This document shows, piece after piece, positions 8,459 to 18,866 of a stretch of DNA of 64,000 nt; the first letter of the stretch is position 1; every line of letters begins with the position of its first letter. This DNA is from Oxalobacteraceae bacterium OTU3CAMAD1 (GTDB lineage: Bacteria > Pseudomonadota > Gammaproteobacteria > Burkholderiales > Burkholderiaceae_D): assembly GCA_024123915.1 (NCBI GenBank), contig CP099650.1, positions 5,084,001-5,148,000 on the forward strand, given 5' to 3'. A model generated the notes under the pieces. It made no database searches, was not told the origin of the DNA, and was given only the letters and a program-made list of their open reading frames with translations. The position numbers were made by a program, and so were the translations under genes.

Positions 8459-10873
8459 ATGCAGAACCAATTCAAGCGGCGGCCGATCGCCTGCGCAATC
8501 TCCCTGTTGATGTGCCTGGGCGGCGCCTTGCCACCGGCGCAGGCGCAAAGCGCGCCGACGCAGAACCAGGCGCAGCAGTTCAACATCGCCGCCGGCCCGC
8601 TGGGTCCCGCCCTGCGCCACTTCGCCATGACGGCGGGCATCCCGCTGACCTTCACCGCCGACCAGACCGGAGAAAAACACACCGCCGGCCTGCGCGGCGT
8701 CTTCATCCCACAAGACGGCTTTGCCGAGTTGCTGAAGGGCGCCGGGCTGGAAGCGGTACGCATGGACAACGGCGGCTACGTACTGCGCGCTGTCGGGCCA
8801 CAGGCCGCCAGGGAAACCGCGCTGCCGACGGTAACCGTCACCTCGACCCGCCCCATGACCACCGAGGGCACCGGTTCCTACACGACGGCCGCGACCAACA
8901 CCGCGACTAGGCTGGAACTGTCGCCGCGCGAAACGCCGCAATCTGTCAGCGTGCTGACCCGGCAGCAGATCGAAGACCAGGGCCTGGTCACGCTGGACGA
9001 CGCGGTCCAGAGCATCACCGGACTGGTGATGCAAAAGGGCTACTACGCGGGCAACTCCGGCAGTTTCAGCGCGCGCGGCTTCCCGATCACCAATATGATG
9101 CTCGACGGCGTGCCCACCAGCATGGGCGCCAACGGCACCTTCAACGCCGACAACGCCGACCTGGTGATCTACGACCGGGTGGAGGTGGTACGCGGCGCCA
9201 ACGGCTTGACCAGCGGCAGCGGCAATCCGTCTGCCGCCATCAATCTGGTGCGCAAGCGTCCAACCGCCGAACGCCAGGTATCGCTGACCGCCAGCGCGGG
9301 CCGCTGGAACGACTACCAGCTGCAACTCGACGCCGCCAACGCCCTCAACGAGGCCAAGTCCCTGCGTGGGCGCGCCGTGGTCAGCGTTCAGGACAAGGAT
9401 ATGTTCTACGACGTCGCGCACGACCGCACGGAACAGCTCTACGGCATCCTGGAGGCCGACCTCGCCCGCGATACCACATTGACCGTCGGCGCCCACTACC
9501 GCAAGCTGGAGCACACCGGCGGCTACCAGGATTTTCCAACCCGCGACGACGGTACGTCGCTGGACCTGCCACGCTCGGCGAATCTCGGCAACGCCTATGA
9601 TTTCTGGGACCAGAGCGACAAGACCGTCTTCGCCGACGTCGACCACCGCTTCGGCAAGGGCTGGAAAGCCCGCGTCTCGGTCATCCGCAAGTGGCAGGAT
9701 ATCGACACCATGTTCTCCGGCTTCGGCGGCCGCGAGGGCCGGACCACGCAGAACACCCAGGCCTACAAGCTGGACAACCAACAGAGCAGTTTCGACGCGA
9801 CGGTCGGTGGCCCCTTCTCGCTGCTGGGCCGCGCGCACGAAGTGTCCGTCGGTCTGAGCCAGCGCAAAGCTCAGAACGACAACTTCGGCGACTGGGGCGC
9901 GCGCGCCACGCCTTTGGCGGTGGACCCGTTCAACTGGAATCCCCATGCCGCCGCTCGTCCCAGCGCCAATTACCAGCGCTGGCGCACGCAAAGCACGGTG
10001 CGCGAAAGCGGCCTGTATGGGTCGGCGCGCTTCAGCATCACCGATCCGCTGTCGGTCATCGTCGGCGCGCGCTCGAGCTGGTACGAATTCACCAACGACC
10101 GCAACAACACCGGCTACAAAGTTGCGCGCGAAATCACACCATACGCGGGCCTGGTCTACGACCTGGACGCGCGCCACTCGCTGTACGCCAGCTGGACCGA
10201 GATCTTCCAGCCGCAAAGCGCGGTGGACGTCAACGGCGACCTGCTCAAGCCCGTCACCGGCACCAACTACGAGGGCGGCATCAAAGGCGAATACTTCGAC
10301 GGCCTGCTCAACGCCAGCCTGGCCGTGTTCCAGGTCAGCCAGCAAAACCGCGCGATGACAGATCTCAGCGGCCCCTCGCCGTGCCCCGGCACCGCCTCCA
10401 CCTACTGCTCGCGCGCGGCGGGCGAAGTGGAAAGCAAGGGCATCGAACTGGAGGTCAGCGGCGAACTGTCGCCTGGCTGGCAGGCCACGACGGGCTACAC
10501 CTACGTCGCCGCCAAATTCGTCAGCGACGCCGACGCCGCCAACATCGGCAAATTGTTCGATGCGGATCTGCCGCGCCACCAGTTCAAAGTGTCGACCAGC
10601 TACCGCCTGCCGGGAGATTTGAACCGCTGGCGCGTCGGCGGCTCGCTGTCGGCGCAGAACGCGGTCTACTCGTCCGACAATCCGAACATCCGCCAGGGCG
10701 GCTACACGGTCGTGGGGCTGCACGCCGCCTACCAGTTCGACGACCATCTGAGCGTGCGCCTGAACGTGAACAACGCCTTCGACAAGTCGTACCACCAGAT
10801 CGGCTGGACCGCCGGCGGCAACTCCTACGGCACGCCGCGCGGCGCCACCGTGACCTTGAACTACAAGCTGTAA
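8459..10873 (+). CDS. TonB-dependent siderophore receptor with N-terminal signalling domain
   Basis: 804 residues: signal peptide 1-30 (PPAQAQ), an STN signalling domain at about 38-115 (FNIAAGPLGPALRHFA... DGFAELLKGAGLEAV), a TonB-box-like segment at 122-130, a plug domain (RETPQSVSVLTRQQIEDQGL, ARGFPITNMMLDGVP, VEVVRGANGL) and a 22-strand barrel ending in VTLNYKL with terminal Leu. The FhuE/FpvA/FoxA type takes ferric siderophore across the outer membrane. The STN domain should signal to the periplasmic half of the fusion protein encoded 77 bases upstream. Which siderophore it binds cannot be read from the sequence. Confidence 0.94.
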   Translation: MQNQFKRRPIACAISLLMCLGGALPPAQAQSAPTQNQAQQFNIAAGPLGPALRHFAMTAGIPLTFTADQTGEKHTAGLRGVFIPQDGFAELLKGAGLEAVRMDNGGYVLRAVGPQAARETALPTVTVTSTRPMTTEGTGSYTTAATNTATRLELSPRETPQSVSVLTRQQIEDQGLVTLDDAVQSITGLVMQKGYYAGNSGSFSARGFPITNMMLDGVPTSMGANGTFNADNADLVIYDRVEVVRGANGLTSGSGNPSAAINLVRKRPTAERQVSLTASAGRWNDYQLQLDAANALNEAKSLRGRAVVSVQDKDMFYDVAHDRTEQLYGILEADLARDTTLTVGAHYRKLEHTGGYQDFPTRDDGTSLDLPRSANLGNAYDFWDQSDKTVFADVDHRFGKGWKARVSVIRKWQDIDTMFSGFGGREGRTTQNTQAYKLDNQQSSFDATVGGPFSLLGRAHEVSVGLSQRKAQNDNFGDWGARATPLAVDPFNWNPHAAARPSANYQRWRTQSTVRESGLYGSARFSITDPLSVIVGARSSWYEFTNDRNNTGYKVAREITPYAGLVYDLDARHSLYASWTEIFQPQSAVDVNGDLLKPVTGTNYEGGIKGEYFDGLLNASLAVFQVSQQNRAMTDLSGPSPCPGTASTYCSRAAGEVESKGIELEVSGELSPGWQATTGYTYVAAKFVSDADAANIGKLFDADLPRHQFKVSTSYRLPGDLNRWRVGGSLSAQNAVYSSDNPNIRQGGYTVVGLHAAYQFDDHLSVRLNVNNAFDKSYHQIGWTAGGNSYGTPRGATVTLNYKL

Positions 10874-10992
10874 AGCCGGAAGCGCTTGCCCCGTCGAGGT
10901 CGCCAATATAGAATGCGTGCGCGGTTTTTGACCAGGTCCATACCAGCCTGTCAAGAGTGACAAAAAGATAAAACAAGGACAGGGTGGAATGG

Positions 10993-11610
10993 ATGAGCGA
11001 TTTTGAACTGAAACCGGCGGCGCTGCCGACCTTCTCGCAGCGCCTGTCGTTGCGCGCGCTGAAGCTGGTCGGCTGGCGCGTGCTGTTCCGCCCCCTGCCC
11101 GGGCCGCGCGGCATCATGGTGATCTATCCGCACACGTCGAACTGGGACTTTCCGATCGGGTTGCTGTGCAAATGGGCGCTGAATCTTCCGCTGCGCTTTC
11201 TGGCCAAGGATTCGCTGTTCAAACCACCGTTCGGCAAATGGTTGCGCGCGATGGGCGGCGAGCCGGTCGAACGCGGCACGCCCAGCGGCACCATCAAAAC
11301 CCAGGCTGCGCGCATGAACGCGGCCGACTTTTACTGGATGGGCATCACGCCCGAGGGCACGCGCGCCTATCGTCCCAACTGGAAAAGCGGTTTTTACCAT
11401 CTGGCGCTGGAAGCCAAGGTGCCGCTGGTGCTGGTCTATTTCGACTACGCGACCAAGACGCTGGGCATGGTCGACCATGTTTTCCTGACCGGCGACCAGG
11501 AAACCGACATGGCCGCCATCCGCAAGGGCTTCGAAGGCCACAAGGGCCTGTATCCGCAAAACGCGGCGCCGATCGTGTTGTCCGAGCGCCGCGCCGAGCC
11601 GCGCGAATAG
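10993..11610 (+). CDS. Lysophospholipid/1-acylglycerol-phosphate acyltransferase-family protein
   Basis: About 205 residues from the ATG at 10993, which has AGGGTGG five bases upstream; a GTG at 10984 in the same frame is the alternative. The PlsC-type motifs are present: HTSNWDF near residue 40 (HX4D catalytic box) and PEGTR near 117 (substrate-phosphate binding). Such proteins transfer an acyl chain at the inner membrane face. No other lipid gene is adjacent, so the acceptor is undetermined. Confidence 0.85.
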   Translation: MSDFELKPAALPTFSQRLSLRALKLVGWRVLFRPLPGPRGIMVIYPHTSNWDFPIGLLCKWALNLPLRFLAKDSLFKPPFGKWLRAMGGEPVERGTPSGTIKTQAARMNAADFYWMGITPEGTRAYRPNWKSGFYHLALEAKVPLVLVYFDYATKTLGMVDHVFLTGDQETDMAAIRKGFEGHKGLYPQNAAPIVLSERRAEPRE

Positions 11611-11612
11611 TT

Positions 11613-12167
11613 TTACACCGTCGCCGCCAGCATCACGCCGGTGGCGGCGATCGCCGCGCCGGATACCTTCACCGCCAGCGCGGGGCTGATGCGGCCCAGC
11701 GTCCGGCCGCTATAAACCAGTATAGTGGTCGCCAACAGCATCCCAAAGGCGCTGGCGGCAGCCGGCAGCTCGTGACCGTGCGCGTTGCCATGCAGGACCG
11801 CGAACACGCCCACCATCGTCACGCCAACCGCCGCCGGCAGGCGCGCGGCCACCGCGATCAACACGCCCATCGTCGCCACCGTCAGCGCGATGCCGGTTTC
11901 CAGGCCGGGGATCGTCACGCCGGCCACGCCGGTCAGCACGCCCACCAGCACCATGCCGATGAAGGTCGCCGGCAGCCATTTGGCGTTGGACTGGCGCACG
12001 CTCCAGATGCCGACGGCGAGCATCGCCAGCAGGTGATCGAGGCCGGTGAATGGGTGGGCGAAGCCTTCGAAGAAGCCGTGGATATGCGCGCCGCCGGCTT
12101 GAGGGTGGGCGACGGCGGCGGTGCTGGCCAGCGCCAGCGTGATGGCGAGAGCGGATTTTTTCGACAT
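11613..12167 (-). CDS. ureJ: HupE/UreJ-family membrane protein
   Basis: 184 residues with a cleavable leader (ALASTAAVAH) and about six membrane helices. His-rich loops (AHPQAGGAHIHGFFEGFAHPFTGLDHLLAM and HGNAHGHE, quoted in parts) are typical of HupE/UreJ proteins, which help bring nickel to urease or hydrogenase. The ribosome site AGGAGAT precedes the start. It lies downstream of ureG in the same direction but is separated by the inverted repeat at 12201-12300, so transcription from the urease promoter must read through that repeat or start anew. Confidence 0.88.
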   Translation of the reverse strand: MSKKSALAITLALASTAAVAHPQAGGAHIHGFFEGFAHPFTGLDHLLAMLAVGIWSVRQSNAKWLPATFIGMVLVGVLTGVAGVTIPGLETGIALTVATMGVLIAVAARLPAAVGVTMVGVFAVLHGNAHGHELPAAASAFGMLLATTILVYSGRTLGRISPALAVKVSGAAIAATGVMLAATV

Positions 12168-12200
12168 ATGATCTCCTGTTTAAGTATGCGTTTCGAAGAT

Positions 12201-12300
12201 ACACGTAGGGCGGATTAGCGCAGCGTAATCCGCCATGGATGCGCCGTCGGCGGCTCAAAGATGGCGGATTACGGCGTTCCGCCTAATCCGCCCTACGTGT
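12201..12300. repeat. Interspersed two-hairpin inverted repeat, copy 1
   Basis: A 100-base element with an 18-base perfect terminal inverted repeat beginning ACACGTAGGGCGGATTAG. Inside are two hairpins: GGCGGATTA around GCGCAG, and GGCGGATTA around CGGCGTTCCGCC. It is the same element as at 17665, 33100 and 61583. It sits between ureG and ureJ. It carries no coding frame and resembles a REP/BIME or MITE. Confidence 0.9.
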
Positions 12301-12308
12301 CTCTGTGG

Positions 12309-12938
12309 TTAGGCGGCGTGCGGGGTTTGTCCCAACAATCCCTGTTCGCGGATGAAATCGATGACGGCGGCCACGCCATCGCCACTACGCAAATTGGTGA
12401 AGATGAACGGACGCGTGCCGCGTTGCTGCTTGGCGTCGCGCGCCATCACATCCAGGTCCGCGCCCACATGCGGCGCCAGGTCGGTTTTGTTGATGATCAG
12501 CAGATCGGAGCGCGTGATGCCAGGACCGCCCTTGCGCGGAATTTTTTCGCCACCGGCGACGTCGATCACGTAAATCGTCAAATCCGACAACTCCGGGCTG
12601 AACGTGGCGGCCAGGTTGTCGCCACCCGATTCCACCAGTATCAGATCCAGATTCGGAAAGTCGGCCTGCATGCGCGCGATCGCCTCCAGATTGATCGAGG
12701 CATCCTCGCGGATCGCCGTGTGCGGGCAGCCGCCGGTCTCCACGCCCATCAGGCGCTCGGCCGGCAGCGCGTCCGCGCGCAGCAGGATCTCCATGTCTTC
12801 CTTGGTATAGATGTCGTTGGTGATGACGGCCATGTCGAACTGGTCGCGCATGCCCTTGCAGAGCATTTCGCACAAAGCGGTTTTGCCCGAGCCTACCGGA
12901 CCACCGATGCCGACGCGTAAAGGATTGCAAGTATTCAT
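12309..12938 (-). CDS. ureG: Urease accessory GTPase UreG
   Basis: 209 residues with the P-loop [13 protein letters not shown] near residues 12-24, the metal-carrying Cys-Pro-His motif in [13 protein letters not shown] near 70, [13 protein letters not shown] and the guanine-specificity motif INKTDLA. UreG hydrolyses GTP to deliver nickel to the urease active site with UreE, UreF and UreD. It is 22 bases downstream of ureF and belongs to the same operon. Confidence 0.97.
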   Translation of the reverse strand: MNTCNPLRVGIGGPVGSGKTALCEMLCKGMRDQFDMAVITNDIYTKEDMEILLRADALPAERLMGVETGGCPHTAIREDASINLEAIARMQADFPNLDLILVESGGDNLAATFSPELSDLTIYVIDVAGGEKIPRKGGPGITRSDLLIINKTDLAPHVGADLDVMARDAKQQRGTRPFIFTNLRSGDGVAAVIDFIREQGLLGQTPHAA

Positions 12939-12960
12939 ATGTTTTATATTGTTTATCTGG

Positions 12961-13641
12961 TTATGATCTATAAAGACGGCTGTACTGGACCTCGTGCCGC
13001 ATCGACAACAACGACAATCCCGGCGACCAGTTGCACATATCGTCGTCGGAAACGGTTTGCGCGTATCGCGCCGCCGCCTCGATATCCCCGCGCAGCGACA
13101 GCAGCATGCGCTGGCCGGCCACCTGCCCCAACGGAACGGATTTGACGCATACCAGCACCTGGTTCTCGGCCCACGCGAACAGCATCGCCAGCAGCGCAGC
13201 GTCGTGGGGAATTTCCAGCGCCGCCACCGCGCAGGCGAAGGCGGTCGGCAACGCCACTTCGGGCTCCCCTTGCAACCGCGCCAGCATCTCGGCGTCGACG
13301 ATACCCAGTTCGGCCACTAGCTTGGTCAGCGAATAACCCATCTGGATGGTCTCGGCGCGGAATTCGGCACTGTCGCGCGAGGCGACGAAACGCTCGCTCC
13401 ATTCGGCCACCGCCGCCCAGTCGCGGCGCGACCAGGCTTGCATCAGCCGCCAGCTCACCGGTGCTTCCCACCGCGCAACCACCTCGTGCAGGTGGCGCAG
13501 TATCCATGCGCGCGCCTGCTCGGCGTTGGTGACCATGCCGTTTTCCAGCGCGGCCTCCAGCCCCTGCGAATAGCTGTAGGCGCCGATCGGCAGGGCCGGG
13601 CTGGCGAACTGCAGCAAATTCAATAATGCGGATGCCTGCAT
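12961..13641 (-). CDS. ureF: Urease accessory protein UreF
   Basis: 226 residues, the normal length, with the UreF hallmarks [20 protein letters not shown] at the N-terminus and [16 protein letters not shown] toward the C-terminus. All-helical; it acts as an activator of UreG in the UreDFG maturation complex on apo-urease. It lies between ureE and ureG with gaps of about 21 bases. Confidence 0.96.
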   Translation of the reverse strand: MQASALLNLLQFASPALPIGAYSYSQGLEAALENGMVTNAEQARAWILRHLHEVVARWEAPVSWRLMQAWSRRDWAAVAEWSERFVASRDSAEFRAETIQMGYSLTKLVAELGIVDAEMLARLQGEPEVALPTAFACAVAALEIPHDAALLAMLFAWAENQVLVCVKSVPLGQVAGQRMLLSLRGDIEAAARYAQTVSDDDMCNWSPGLSLLSMRHEVQYSRLYRS

Positions 13642-13662
13642 CAGAATTGACTCACCGTTGGC

Positions 13663-14184
13663 TCATTTCGGATCGCTCGGACGGTGGATCTTCTGGCGCA
13701 GCGGGATCGGCGCAAGCGGATGATGGCCGCCGTCATCATGGTGCGCGTGACCGCCGCCATAGGCGCCCGATTCCGGCTCGAAGGCGGCCTGCTCTTCTTC
13801 GACCTTGGCGCCCAGGCCGGCCAGCATTTCCTTCAGCACCGCGTCGGCGCGGATGCGCAGGAAGCCGTCGCCGACCTGCGCCTGCGTATGGCGGTTACCG
13901 AGATGGAAGGCGCAGCGCAGCAAGGTGTGGGCGTCGGCGCAGGTGACCTTGTAGGTCGGCTCCGGCGCGGCCACCACCTTGACCACGCGCTTGTCTTCGC
14001 CGGTCAGAAGGTCGCCGTCGCGCAGCACGGTGCCGCGCACGGTGAAGACGGCGACGTCCTCGCCGGTGTCCAGCGTGGCGCGCAGGCGGCATTTCTCGCG
14101 CAGTTCGTAAGGCAGCACCAGCTGCGCAGCGATGTTTGCCGCCGCGTGGTCGGCCGGTGAAAGTTTGGTATGTAATGTCAGCAT
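13663..14184 (-). CDS. ureE: Urease nickel-delivery chaperone UreE
   Basis: 173 residues: an N-terminal peptide-binding domain (LELPYELREKCRLR region) and a C-terminal metal-binding domain with CAFHLGNRHTQAQV near residue 95. The tail is His-rich (GGGHAHHDDGGHH), as in nickel-storing UreE proteins. It hands nickel to UreG. It starts 17 bases after the ureC stop. Confidence 0.95.
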   Translation of the reverse strand: MLTLHTKLSPADHAAANIAAQLVLPYELREKCRLRATLDTGEDVAVFTVRGTVLRDGDLLTGEDKRVVKVVAAPEPTYKVTCADAHTLLRCAFHLGNRHTQAQVGDGFLRIRADAVLKEMLAGLGAKVEEEQAAFEPESGAYGGGHAHHDDGGHHPLAPIPLRQKIHRPSDPK

Positions 14185-14201
14185 CGGGTCGATAAAAAAC
14201 G

Positions 14202-15908
<1,707 letters not shown>

Positions 15909-15923
15909 GTTAGCCTTTTATTA

Positions 15924-16250
15924 TTAGCTTTTCGGTGGGTTGGTATCCAGCTTGCCCATCACTTTTCCATTGAAGCCGTAGACCTTCTGGTCTCCGCCCA
16001 GCTTCACCAGCTCGACGGTGCGCTGCTGTCCCGGCTCGAAGCGCACGGCGGTGCCGGCGGCGATGTTCAGGCGCCGCCCGTAGGCCTTCCAGCGCTCGAA
16101 CTTGAGCTCCGTGTTCACTTCGAAAAAGTGGAAGTGCGAGCCGACTTGCACCGGCCGGTCGCCCTGGTTGGTCACCACCACGCTCTCGGTTTCGCGGCCC
16201 TCATTGAGGCCGATCTCGCCCTCCGTGAGCAGATATTCACCGGGTATCAT
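15924..16250 (-). CDS. ureB: Urease beta subunit
   Basis: 108 residues beginning [20 protein letters not shown], with [17 protein letters not shown] and [13 protein letters not shown], all standard for UreB. It is structural and packs against UreC. The start has a good ribosome site (GGAGCT). The gap to the preceding ureA is 82 bases, the largest within ureDABCEFG. Confidence 0.97.
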   Translation of the reverse strand: MIPGEYLLTEGEIGLNEGRETESVVVTNQGDRPVQVGSHFHFFEVNTELKFERWKAYGRRLNIAAGTAVRFEPGQQRTVELVKLGGDQKVYGFNGKVMGKLDTNPPKS

Positions 16251-16332
16251 AGTGAGCTCCTTAAAAAAGGTGTCATGTGGTGGTTCGGGTTGGAACGCGG
16301 ATTGGAACGTAAACAGGTATTCATGATGCGGT

Positions 16333-16635
16333 TCAGGGTATCGGGTTGTGCACGGTGACCAGCTTGCTGCCGTCGGGGAAAGTGGCTTCCACCTGGATGT
16401 CCGGGATCATCTCCGGTATCCCTTCCATGACCTGGTCGCGCGTCAGTATCTGGGTGCCGTCGGCCATCAACTGGGCTACCGACTTGCCGTCGCGCGCGCC
16501 CTCCATGATGGCGCAGGTGATCAACGCGATCGCCTCCGGATAATTCAATTTCAGGCCGCGCGCGAGGCGGCGCTCGGCCACGATGCCGGCGGTGAAGATC
16601 AGCAGCTTGTCTTTTTCTCTTGGAGTCAGATCCAT
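16333..16635 (-). CDS. ureA: Urease gamma subunit
   Basis: 100 residues with [32 protein letters not shown] and [20 protein letters not shown], standard for UreA. It completes the UreABC heterotrimer. It starts 16 bases after ureD. Confidence 0.97.
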   Translation of the reverse strand: MDLTPREKDKLLIFTAGIVAERRLARGLKLNYPEAIALITCAIMEGARDGKSVAQLMADGTQILTRDQVMEGIPEMIPDIQVEATFPDGSKLVTVHNPIP

Positions 16636-16651
16636 GTTCGGGGTTCCAGTA

Positions 16652-17527
16652 TCAGGTTTGCCAGATGCGCGGCGTGACGGCCTCGCGCTGCAGCAGATGC
16701 GGGCGCACGCGGCGCCAGACGATGAGCATGAGGCGGCGCGCGGTTTCGCTGTCGTCGCCCAGATGGCGCGCCACCAGCACGCCCTTGGTATGGGTGATGC
16801 CGAAGGCGTGGTCGCCGTCGGCGGCGATGTCGGCGCGGATGTGGGACAGCAGCTCGGTCAGCACGGCGGCCGGCAGCGGTTTGCCGGCGGCGATCAAGGT
16901 GGCGCAGACGGTGTGGCCGTTCAGCGCCAGCGGACTGCCGAGGCGACCGCCAACCATCGCGCCCTGCTCCCACCAGATCAACTTACCGTCGCGGCGGATG
17001 CTGCTGCGCTGCGTGACGGTGCCGGTGTTGAATACTTCGCCCGAGCCGCGACGGCCCATGCACAGGATCTCGCAGCCGATGAAGGTGGCGCCGGCCGCCA
17101 GTTCCACGTGCTGCTCGAGCACCACGTTAGCGGTATCAAAAAAGATGGTTTCCTGCGGCAGCCATTCGAGCGCGGCGCCTTCGTTCAGGTGCAGATGCAC
17201 GGCCTGGCGTGAGACTTTGCCATTGGCCTTGTACCATTTGGCGGCGCCGGGGGTGGTGATGAAGGCGTGGGCGCGGTCGCCGACGCCGATGTCGATAGCC
17301 AGCTGGTCGCCGCCAACCACGCCGCCCGGCGGATGAACCACGATGGCGTGGCACACTTTGCCGTCTTCCGGGTACAGCGCCTTCTGCACGCGCAGCGGGC
17401 CGTAGTGGATGTTGTTGAACAGCCGTGTGGTGCCGGCGTCGTCCGCGAATCCGAGCGTGAGACTGGCCTGCCAGGCGGCGTGGGCGGCGCTGGCGGCGAG
17501 GTCGGACGGAACGGTGCAATCGGGCAT
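16652..17527 (-). CDS. ureD: Urease accessory protein UreD (UreH)
   Basis: 291 residues with [28 protein letters not shown] and the C-terminal [17 protein letters not shown] end ([15 protein letters not shown]). UreD scaffolds UreF and UreG on the apo-enzyme. First gene of the operon; its ATG at 17527 is about 24 bases from the start predicted for the sigma-54 promoter at 17561-17576. Confidence 0.95.
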   Translation of the reverse strand: MPDCTVPSDLAASAAHAAWQASLTLGFADDAGTTRLFNNIHYGPLRVQKALYPEDGKVCHAIVVHPPGGVVGGDQLAIDIGVGDRAHAFITTPGAAKWYKANGKVSRQAVHLHLNEGAALEWLPQETIFFDTANVVLEQHVELAAGATFIGCEILCMGRRGSGEVFNTGTVTQRSSIRRDGKLIWWEQGAMVGGRLGSPLALNGHTVCATLIAAGKPLPAAVLTELLSHIRADIAADGDHAFGITHTKGVLVARHLGDDSETARRLMLIVWRRVRPHLLQREAVTPRIWQT

Positions 17528-17560
17528 AACTTGGCGGTTTTATAAATAATGTCTGTCATA

Positions 17561-17576
17561 TGCAAGCGGTGTGCCA
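17561..17576 (-). promoter_or_regulatory. Sigma-54 (RpoN) promoter of the urease operon
   Basis: On the minus strand the sequence reads TGGCACACCGCTTGCA, against the consensus TGGCACG-N4-TTGC. The invariant GG (-24, bases 17575-17574) and GC (-12, bases 17563-17562) are separated by exactly 10 bases. Transcription would begin near 17551, just ahead of ureD. Confidence 0.85.
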
Positions 17577-17615
17577 GCAGAAAGCGCGGCCCATGCTGCC
17601 CCACGCAACCTTAAC

Positions 17616-17649
17616 GCACCAATTCGGTGCGATTGCACCACTACAGTGC
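17616..17649. promoter_or_regulatory. Two tandem NtrC-type enhancer sites for urease
   Basis: GCACC-AATTC-GGTGC at 17616-17630 is a perfect match to the GCACC-N5-GGTGC core of NtrC sites. GCACC-ACTAC-AGTGC at 17635-17649 differs at one base. They lie about 50-80 bases upstream of the sigma-54 promoter, a usual enhancer arrangement. Confidence 0.75.
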
Positions 17650-17664
17650 GATTGGCAACTTGAT

Positions 17665-17762
17665 CACGTAGAGCGGATTAGGCGGAACGCCGTAATCCGC
17701 CAATGCGTGCCCCGTCGAAACGCATGCATGGCCGATTACGCTTCGCTAATCCGCCCTACGTG
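17665..17762. repeat. Interspersed two-hairpin inverted repeat, copy 2
   Basis: Same element as at 12201 but in the opposite orientation: the GGCGGAACGCC hairpin is on the left and the GCTTCGC hairpin on the right. It has a few base changes (AGAGCGG at the left end, GGCCGATTA at the right hairpin). It lies directly behind the NtrC sites upstream of ureD. Confidence 0.9.
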
Positions 17763-17868
17763 GATCAACTATTGATCCAGCCGCAAGTATGCTTTGCCCG
17801 GCCAGGTCTTTTTGCGCGGCGCATCCGTCGCCATACTGAATGCATCCAAATTTAAACGGGAGCAAAAC

Positions 17869-18762
17869 ATGAAGGTATTCGTCACAGGCGCGGCGGGATT
17901 TATCGGCGGTTCGATCGCGGCGGGGCTGGTCAAGGCCGGCCATCAGGTTATCGGGCTGGTTCGCCAACCGGAGCAAATCGAGGAACTCAAGAAAATCGGC
18001 GTGACCGGCGTGGTCGGCACGCTCGACGACCGCGAACTACTGATCGCACAGGCGCGGTCGGCGGACGCCGTCGTCAACGCGGCCAGCAGCGACAACCGCA
18101 CAGCGGTGGAAGCCATCATCGATGGCCTTTCCGGCTCGGGCAAGGTGTTCCTGCACACCAGCGGCTCGAGCATCGTCGGCGACGCCTCCGGTGGCCTGGG
18201 CACCGATAAGGTTTACTACGAGGACCAGCTGCCGGAACCGACGCCGGACAAAGCGGCCCGCGTCGCCATCGACAACCTGGTGCTGGCGGCCGCCGGCAGG
18301 GGTGTGCGTTCGACGGTGCTATGCAATACGCTGATCTACGGTCATGGCGCGCTGCCGCGCGACAGCGTGCAGTTGCCTCGATTGCTTAAGCAGGCGCGCA
18401 AGAGCGGCATCGTGCGCCATGTCGGGCCGGGCTTGAATGTCTGGTCCAACGTCCATATCGACGATGTGGTCGACCTGTATCTGCTGGCGTTGGAGAAGAC
18501 CGAGGCCGGCGCGTTCTATTTCGTCGAAAGCGGCGAAGCGTCGTTCCGCGACATGACGGCGGCGATGGCGCGCGCGCTCGGCATGGGCGATGCGCAGGAT
18601 TGGCCGCTGGAGCAGGCCAAGGAGGAATGGGGGTATGAGATGGCGTCTTACGGGCTGGGGTCCAACAGTCGCGTGCGGGGTAAGCGCGGTCGCGAGCAAT
18701 TGGGGTGGAAGCCGCACCGGCTGCCGGTGCTGGAGTGGATTGCCACCGACATGCTGCGATAA
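17869..18762 (+). CDS. NAD-dependent epimerase/dehydratase-family protein (extended SDR-like)
   Basis: 297 residues from the ATG at 17869 with GGGAGC eight bases upstream. The Rossmann motif TGAAGFIG is at residues 6-13, followed by HTSGSSIVGDASG (serine of the SDR active site) and YGHGALPRDS. The usual YxxxK is not in its standard place (VYYEDQ near 120 lacks the Lys), so the type is atypical, close to nucleoside-diphosphate-sugar epimerase-like proteins of unknown substrate. No partner gene is adjacent. Confidence 0.82.
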   Translation: MKVFVTGAAGFIGGSIAAGLVKAGHQVIGLVRQPEQIEELKKIGVTGVVGTLDDRELLIAQARSADAVVNAASSDNRTAVEAIIDGLSGSGKVFLHTSGSSIVGDASGGLGTDKVYYEDQLPEPTPDKAARVAIDNLVLAAAGRGVRSTVLCNTLIYGHGALPRDSVQLPRLLKQARKSGIVRHVGPGLNVWSNVHIDDVVDLYLLALEKTEAGAFYFVESGEASFRDMTAAMARALGMGDAQDWPLEQAKEEWGYEMASYGLGSNSRVRGKRGREQLGWKPHRLPVLEWIATDMLR

Positions 18763-18801
18763 CCCGGCCAGCCTTTAGCGGTAAGCCCGAGTCACCACTT
18801 A

Positions 18802-18829
18802 GGGGTCGTACCCTTTGGGGTACGACCCC
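18802..18829. terminator. Strong hairpin between convergent genes
   Basis: A perfect 12-base stem (GGGGTCGTACCC with its complement) around a TTTG loop, between the epimerase and the DUF885 gene that end toward each other. No long T-run follows, so it may be a 3' stabilising hairpin or a repeat rather than a classical terminator. Confidence 0.5.
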
Positions 18830-18866
18830 GCATGGGGGTGCGGGTTAACGGCCGCTGAAACCAACC

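Noticed and set aside
12201..12300. Insertion sequence
   Set aside because: At about 100 bases it has no room for a transposase and no frame; it is a small repeat only.
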